Source: Pasteurella canis (lineage in GTDB: Bacteria; Pseudomonadota; Gammaproteobacteria; Enterobacterales; Pasteurellaceae). Taken from it: 64,000 nucleotides of DNA. The translations under genes were made by a program, and so were the position numbers. Shown one piece after another: positions 60,797 through 64,000 of the stretch. The stretch covers positions 124,001 to 188,000 of the forward strand of contig NZ_UGTV01000015.1 of the NCBI RefSeq assembly GCF_900454865.1. The letters are read 5' to 3'. The stretch's first letter is position 1. Each line of letters opens with the position of its first letter. The notes beneath the pieces were generated by a model that saw nothing but the letters and a program-made list of their open reading frames with translations, was not told the DNA's origin and made no database searches.

Positions 60797-62101
60797 ATGT
60801 CAATGCAAATTAGTCTATCCACTCAAGCAGCAAATGAAGTTTGGGGAAAAAATGCACTGCTTAGCTTTAATGATGATCAAGCTATTATTCATGTTCCTCT
60901 CAATATTGACCGCACTTTAGTACAAAAAGCTGCGCGTAAATTACGTGCACAAGGCATTAAAGATGTTGAGTTAGTTGGAGAAAACTGGGATTTAGAGTCT
61001 TGCTGGGCATTTTATCAAGGTTTTTATACAGCAAAACAAGATTATGCATTGGAATTTCCTCATCTTGATGATGAGCCACAAGCCGAATTATTGGCGCGTA
61101 TTGAATGCAGTGATTTCGTGCGTGAAATTATCAATTTACCAGCAGAGACGATTACTCCAATTGTACTAGCAACACAAGCAGCAGAATTTATTGAGCAACA
61201 AGCCGAAGAATATGCTGATAAAAGTGCGGTAAGTTTTACCATTCTTTCTGGAGAAGAGCTAAAAGAAAAAAACTATCAAGGAATTTGGCAAGTAGGACGA
61301 GGCTCAGCAAATCCTCCTGCGATGTTACAATTAGATTTTAATCCTACAGGTAATCCTGATGCTCCTGTTTTGGCTTGCTTAGTTGGTAAAGGGATTACAT
61401 TTGATAGTGGGGGCTATAGTATTAAGCCAAGTGATGGCATGAGTACAATGCGAACAGATATGGGAGGCGCTGCACTTGTGACTGGTGCACTAGGGTTAGC
61501 TATCGCTCGTGGCTTGAAGCAACGCGTGAAACTCTATTTATGTTGTGCAGAAAATTTAGTGAGCAGTAATGCCTTTAAATTAGGGGATATTATTACTTAT
61601 CGTAATGGCGTAACAGCTGAAATTTTAAATACAGATGCAGAGGGGCGTTTAGTATTGGCTGATGGTTTGATTGAGGCTGATCAACAACAACCACAGGTGA
61701 TCATTGACTGTGCGACTTTAACGGGTGCTGCTAAAATTGCGGTAGGTAATGACTATCATTCAATTTTATCTATGGATGATAAATTAGTCGCGGACTTACT
61801 TGTTTCAGCAGAAGTGGAACAAGAGCCTTTTTGGCGATTACCTTTTGCAGAATTACACCGTTCACAAATCAGTACTGCTTTTGCAGATATTGCTAATATT
61901 GGTACTGTACCTGTAGGGGCAGGCGCGAGTACAGCAACAGCATTCTTATCTTATTTTGTTAAAAATTATCAACAAAATTGGTTGCATATTGATTGTTCAG
62001 CCACTTATCGTAAGACAGCAAGTGATTTATGGGCTGTTGGCGCGACAGGACTTGGTGTGCAAACATTAGCACATTTCTTATTAAATAAAGCGAGTATGTA
62101 A
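60797..62101 (+). CDS. pepB: Peptidase B (M17 leucyl aminopeptidase family)
   Basis: Cytoplasmic metalloaminopeptidase. The 434-residue protein has the M17 signature [14 protein letters not shown] near residue 276 and the upstream metal-binding [19 protein letters not shown] near 202. Its length and the divergent N-terminal domain favour PepB over PepA. AAAAGGA precedes the ATG. ndk follows after 10 bp, as in H. influenzae. Two uptake signals lie in the gene (60910 and 61223). Confidence 0.95.
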   Translation: MSMQISLSTQAANEVWGKNALLSFNDDQAIIHVPLNIDRTLVQKAARKLRAQGIKDVELVGENWDLESCWAFYQGFYTAKQDYALEFPHLDDEPQAELLARIECSDFVREIINLPAETITPIVLATQAAEFIEQQAEEYADKSAVSFTILSGEELKEKNYQGIWQVGRGSANPPAMLQLDFNPTGNPDAPVLACLVGKGITFDSGGYSIKPSDGMSTMRTDMGGAALVTGALGLAIARGLKQRVKLYLCCAENLVSSNAFKLGDIITYRNGVTAEILNTDAEGRLVLADGLIEADQQQPQVIIDCATLTGAAKIAVGNDYHSILSMDDKLVADLLVSAEVEQEPFWRLPFAELHRSQISTAFADIANIGTVPVGAGASTATAFLSYFVKNYQQNWLHIDCSATYRKTASDLWAVGATGLGVQTLAHFLLNKASM

Positions 62102-62111
62102 GGATAAAAAA

Positions 62112-62531
62112 ATGGCAGTAGAAAGAACTTTATCTCTTATTAAGCCTGATGCAGTACAACGTAATTTGATTGGGACAATTCTAATGCGCTTTGAACAGGC
62201 TGGTTTTCGAATTGTCGGGGCAAAAATGTTACGTTTAACACAAGAACAAGCAGAGGGCTTTTATAGTGAGCATCAAAATAAAGAATTCTTTTCAGATCTA
62301 GTTGATTATATGATGTCAGCCCCAGTAGTCGCTTTAGTGTTAGAAAAAGAAAATGCAGTTAAAGATTACCGCACTTTAATCGGGGCAACAAATCCACAAC
62401 AGGCAGCTGTTGGGACAATTCGTCGAGATTTTGCCTTAAATGGTCGCCATAATTCAGTACATGGCTCTGATAGTTTAGAAAGTGCTAAAAGAGAAATTGC
62501 GTATTTTTTTGTGGAGACTGAGCTCTTTTAA
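62112..62531 (+). CDS. ndk: Nucleoside diphosphate kinase
   Basis: Transfers the gamma phosphate between nucleoside triphosphates and diphosphates. The 139-residue protein begins [18 protein letters not shown] and has the active-site histidine in [16 protein letters not shown] near residue 117. AAGGA precedes the ATG. An uptake signal overlaps the coding region for the YRTLIGAT loop at 62369-62377. Confidence 0.98.
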   Translation: MAVERTLSLIKPDAVQRNLIGTILMRFEQAGFRIVGAKMLRLTQEQAEGFYSEHQNKEFFSDLVDYMMSAPVVALVLEKENAVKDYRTLIGATNPQQAAVGTIRRDFALNGRHNSVHGSDSLESAKREIAYFFVETELF

Positions 62532-62577
62532 GTTTAAGTTGAGCTAAGTTTAAAAAATACGACAATAAATCTTATTT

Positions 62578-62612
62578 ACAGCCCTATTTAGTGTTACTAA
62601 TAGGGCTGTTTG
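62578..62612 (+). terminator. Likely terminator of pepB-ndk
   Basis: ACAGCCCTATT and AATAGGGCTGT form an 11-bp stem around a ~10-nt loop, then TTTGACTATTTT. The T run is interrupted. Confidence 0.7.
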
Positions 62613-62706
62613 ACTATTTTGTTTTTCCTAAATTTGTTAATGGGTTAGTCCTCACTACTCTATTGCAAAAACGATAAAACGGATAATTTTGCTCTGCAAT
62701 AAATAC

Positions 62707-62734
62707 TTGCCTTTTGTATTTAAAAGCGTATGAT
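62707..62734 (+). promoter_or_regulatory. Putative metK promoter
   Basis: TTGCCT (62707-62712) and TATGAT (62729-62734) with a 16-bp spacer form a good sigma-70-like promoter. The predicted start of transcription falls inside the MetJ boxes. Confidence 0.62.
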
Positions 62735-62735
62735 T

Positions 62736-62759
62736 AGCCGTCTAGATGGCGATGCCTCT
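62736..62759 (+). promoter_or_regulatory. MetJ operator (three tandem met boxes) upstream of metK
   Basis: Three contiguous 8-bp units AGCCGTCT, AGATGGCG and ATGCCTCT match the met box AGACGTCT at 7, 5 and 5 positions. They begin 1 bp after the putative -10 hexamer, where binding of MetJ plus S-adenosylmethionine would block transcription. In E. coli metK is a MetJ target. Confidence 0.7.
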
Positions 62760-62791
62760 TAAAGTATTTCAAAATTAGTTAAGGAATATTC

Positions 62792-63946
62792 ATGTCAAGT
62801 TATTTATTTACTTCTGAATCAGTATCAGAAGGACATCCAGATAAAATTGCGGATCAAATTTCTGATGCAGTACTTGATGAGATCTTAAAGCAAGATCCGA
62901 AAGCACGAGTAGCTTGTGAAACTTATGTCAAAACAGGTATGGCACTAGTTGGTGGGGAAATCACAACATCAGCTTGGGTTGATATTGAAAATCTTGCACG
63001 TCAAGTCATTTGTGATATTGGTTATACGTCTTCAGAGATGGGTTTTGATGGTCATTCATGTGCAGTGTTGAATGCGATTGGCAAACAATCTTCTGATATT
63101 AATCAAGGTGTTGACCGTGAAAATCCACTAGATCAAGGTGCTGGTGACCAAGGCATCATGTTTGGTTATGCGACAAATGAAACGGATGTATTAATGCCTG
63201 CGGCAATTACTTATGCACATCGTCTAATGGAGCGTCAAGCACAAGTACGTAAATCAGGTACATTACCTTGGTTACGTCCAGATGCAAAAAGCCAAGTTAC
63301 GTTAAAATATGAAAATAATAAAATTGTTGGTGTCGATGCGGTCGTACTTTCCACTCAGCATTGTGATAGTATTTCGCAGAAAGAACTACATGAGGCGGTG
63401 ATGGAGGAAATCATCAAACCTGTGCTGCCAACGGAATGGTTATCAAAAGCTACACAATATTTTATTAATCCAACGGGACGTTTTGTTATTGGTGGACCAA
63501 TGGGAGACTGTGGTTTAACAGGACGTAAGATTATTGTGGACACTTATGGTGGGGCTGCTCGTCATGGTGGTGGGGCATTCTCTGGTAAAGATCCATCTAA
63601 AGTGGATCGTTCTGCAGCTTATGCAGCTCGTTATGTGGCAAAAAATATTGTTGCAGCAGGTTTAGCAGAACGTTGTGAAATCCAACTTTCTTATGCTATC
63701 GGTGTTGCAGAGCCTACATCTATCATGGTAGAAACTTTTGGAACAGGTAAAGTGGCAAATGAATTACTTGTGAAATTAGTCCGTGAATTTTTCGATTTAC
63801 GCCCATATGGTTTAATTAAAATGCTGGATTTAATTCAGCCTATTTACCGTGAAACTGCCGCTTATGGGCATTTTGGACGTGAACAATTCCCTTGGGAAAA
63901 AATTGATCGTGCTGAAGAATTACGCACCGCAGCAGGTTTAAAATAA
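62792..63946 (+). CDS. metK: S-adenosylmethionine synthetase
   Basis: Makes S-adenosylmethionine from methionine and ATP. The 384-residue protein has [16 protein letters not shown] near residue 14, the hexapeptide region [12 protein letters not shown] near 115 and the P-loop-like [23 protein letters not shown] near 258. AAGGAA precedes the ATG. Monocistronic, with its own operator and a terminator. Confidence 0.99.
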   Translation: MSSYLFTSESVSEGHPDKIADQISDAVLDEILKQDPKARVACETYVKTGMALVGGEITTSAWVDIENLARQVICDIGYTSSEMGFDGHSCAVLNAIGKQSSDINQGVDRENPLDQGAGDQGIMFGYATNETDVLMPAAITYAHRLMERQAQVRKSGTLPWLRPDAKSQVTLKYENNKIVGVDAVVLSTQHCDSISQKELHEAVMEEIIKPVLPTEWLSKATQYFINPTGRFVIGGPMGDCGLTGRKIIVDTYGGAARHGGGAFSGKDPSKVDRSAAYAARYVAKNIVAAGLAERCEIQLSYAIGVAEPTSIMVETFGTGKVANELLVKLVREFFDLRPYGLIKMLDLIQPIYRETAAYGHFGREQFPWEKIDRAEELRTAAGLK

Positions 63947-63964
63947 TTTTATAGTCATAACATA

Positions 63965-63992
63965 AAGGCGACAGAGTTCGCCTTCTTTTTTA
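63965..63992 (+). terminator. Terminator of metK
   Basis: AAGGCGA and TCGCCTT form a 7-bp stem with a 6-nt loop, followed by CTTTTTT. Confidence 0.88.
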
Positions 63993-64000
63993 TATGCAGC

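Overview
The window is a chromosomal segment of a Gram-negative, low-GC member of the Pasteurellaceae, most likely the genus Pasteurella or a close relative. The evidence is (1) about two dozen copies of the Haemophilus-type DNA uptake signal (AAGTGCGGT / ACCGCACTT) in both orientations, (2) protein sequences and gene orders of the Haemophilus/Pasteurella type (rlmC-nagZ-ycfL-hinT, efp/epmB/oapA, pepB-ndk, ampD next to pilABCD), and (3) the tail of a very large filamentous-haemagglutinin-like protein beside era-rnc-lepB-lepA, which I recall as the P. multocida arrangement. The type IV pilin resembles P. multocida PtfA but differs at many positions from the version I remember, so a different Pasteurella species is possible. 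There is no rRNA, no tRNA that I can see, no CRISPR array, no insertion sequence and no prophage.

Layout. 1-1.2 kb: C-terminal tail of a giant exoprotein carrying three 76-78 residue repeats with eight tyrosine motifs. 1.4-5.9 kb: lepA-lepB-rnc-era on the minus strand. 6.0-10.8 kb: grcA with a perfect FNR box, ung, yaaA, a lipoprotein, fieF, pfkA. 10.8-13.7 kb: hinT-ycfL-nagZ-rlmC on the minus strand. 14.1-20.5 kb: focA, pflB, a GDSL-type autotransporter esterase, pflA. 20.7-24.2 kb: rppH-tauE-lgt-thyA-tadA on the minus strand. 24.25-24.8 kb: an AT-rich gap with two perfect DnaA boxes. 24.8-30.4 kb: ampD and, divergently, pilin-pilB-pilC-pilD-coaE-yacG-GNAT behind a competence-type CRP-S site. 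30.5-32.8 kb: tandem glycine riboswitch plus agcS, then the ribosome hibernation gene. 32.9-39.7 kb: proC-MFS-xerD, rdgC, oapA, epmB and efp. 39.9-48 kb: ybeZ-ybeY, a lipoprotein, tmcA, a small cysteine-rich protein, mfd. 48-56.5 kb: a galactose locus, with mglBAC and galS on the minus strand and galT-galK-galM on the plus strand. 56.6-64 kb: corC-lnt, infA, rffG, pepB, ndk and metK behind a MetJ operator.

How the genes work together. Anaerobic mixed-acid metabolism is represented by FocA (formate channel), PflB, its activase PflA and the spare glycyl-radical subunit GrcA. Galactose is imported by MglBAC and converted by GalM, GalK and GalT; no galE is in the window. GalS-type operators and CRP sites lie in front of both arms. 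The pilus/competence operon, the CRP-S site and the uptake signals together point to natural transformation. PhoH-like YbeZ/YbeY and CorC/Lnt, contiguous in E. coli, are about 15 kb apart here.

I found no clear new multi-gene system. The items I consider most worth checking are the tyrosine-motif repeat tail at the left edge, the DnaA-box gap, the FadR-like site before the secreted esterase, the two gal operators flanking a CRP site, and the terminator-like hairpin between mglB and mglA.
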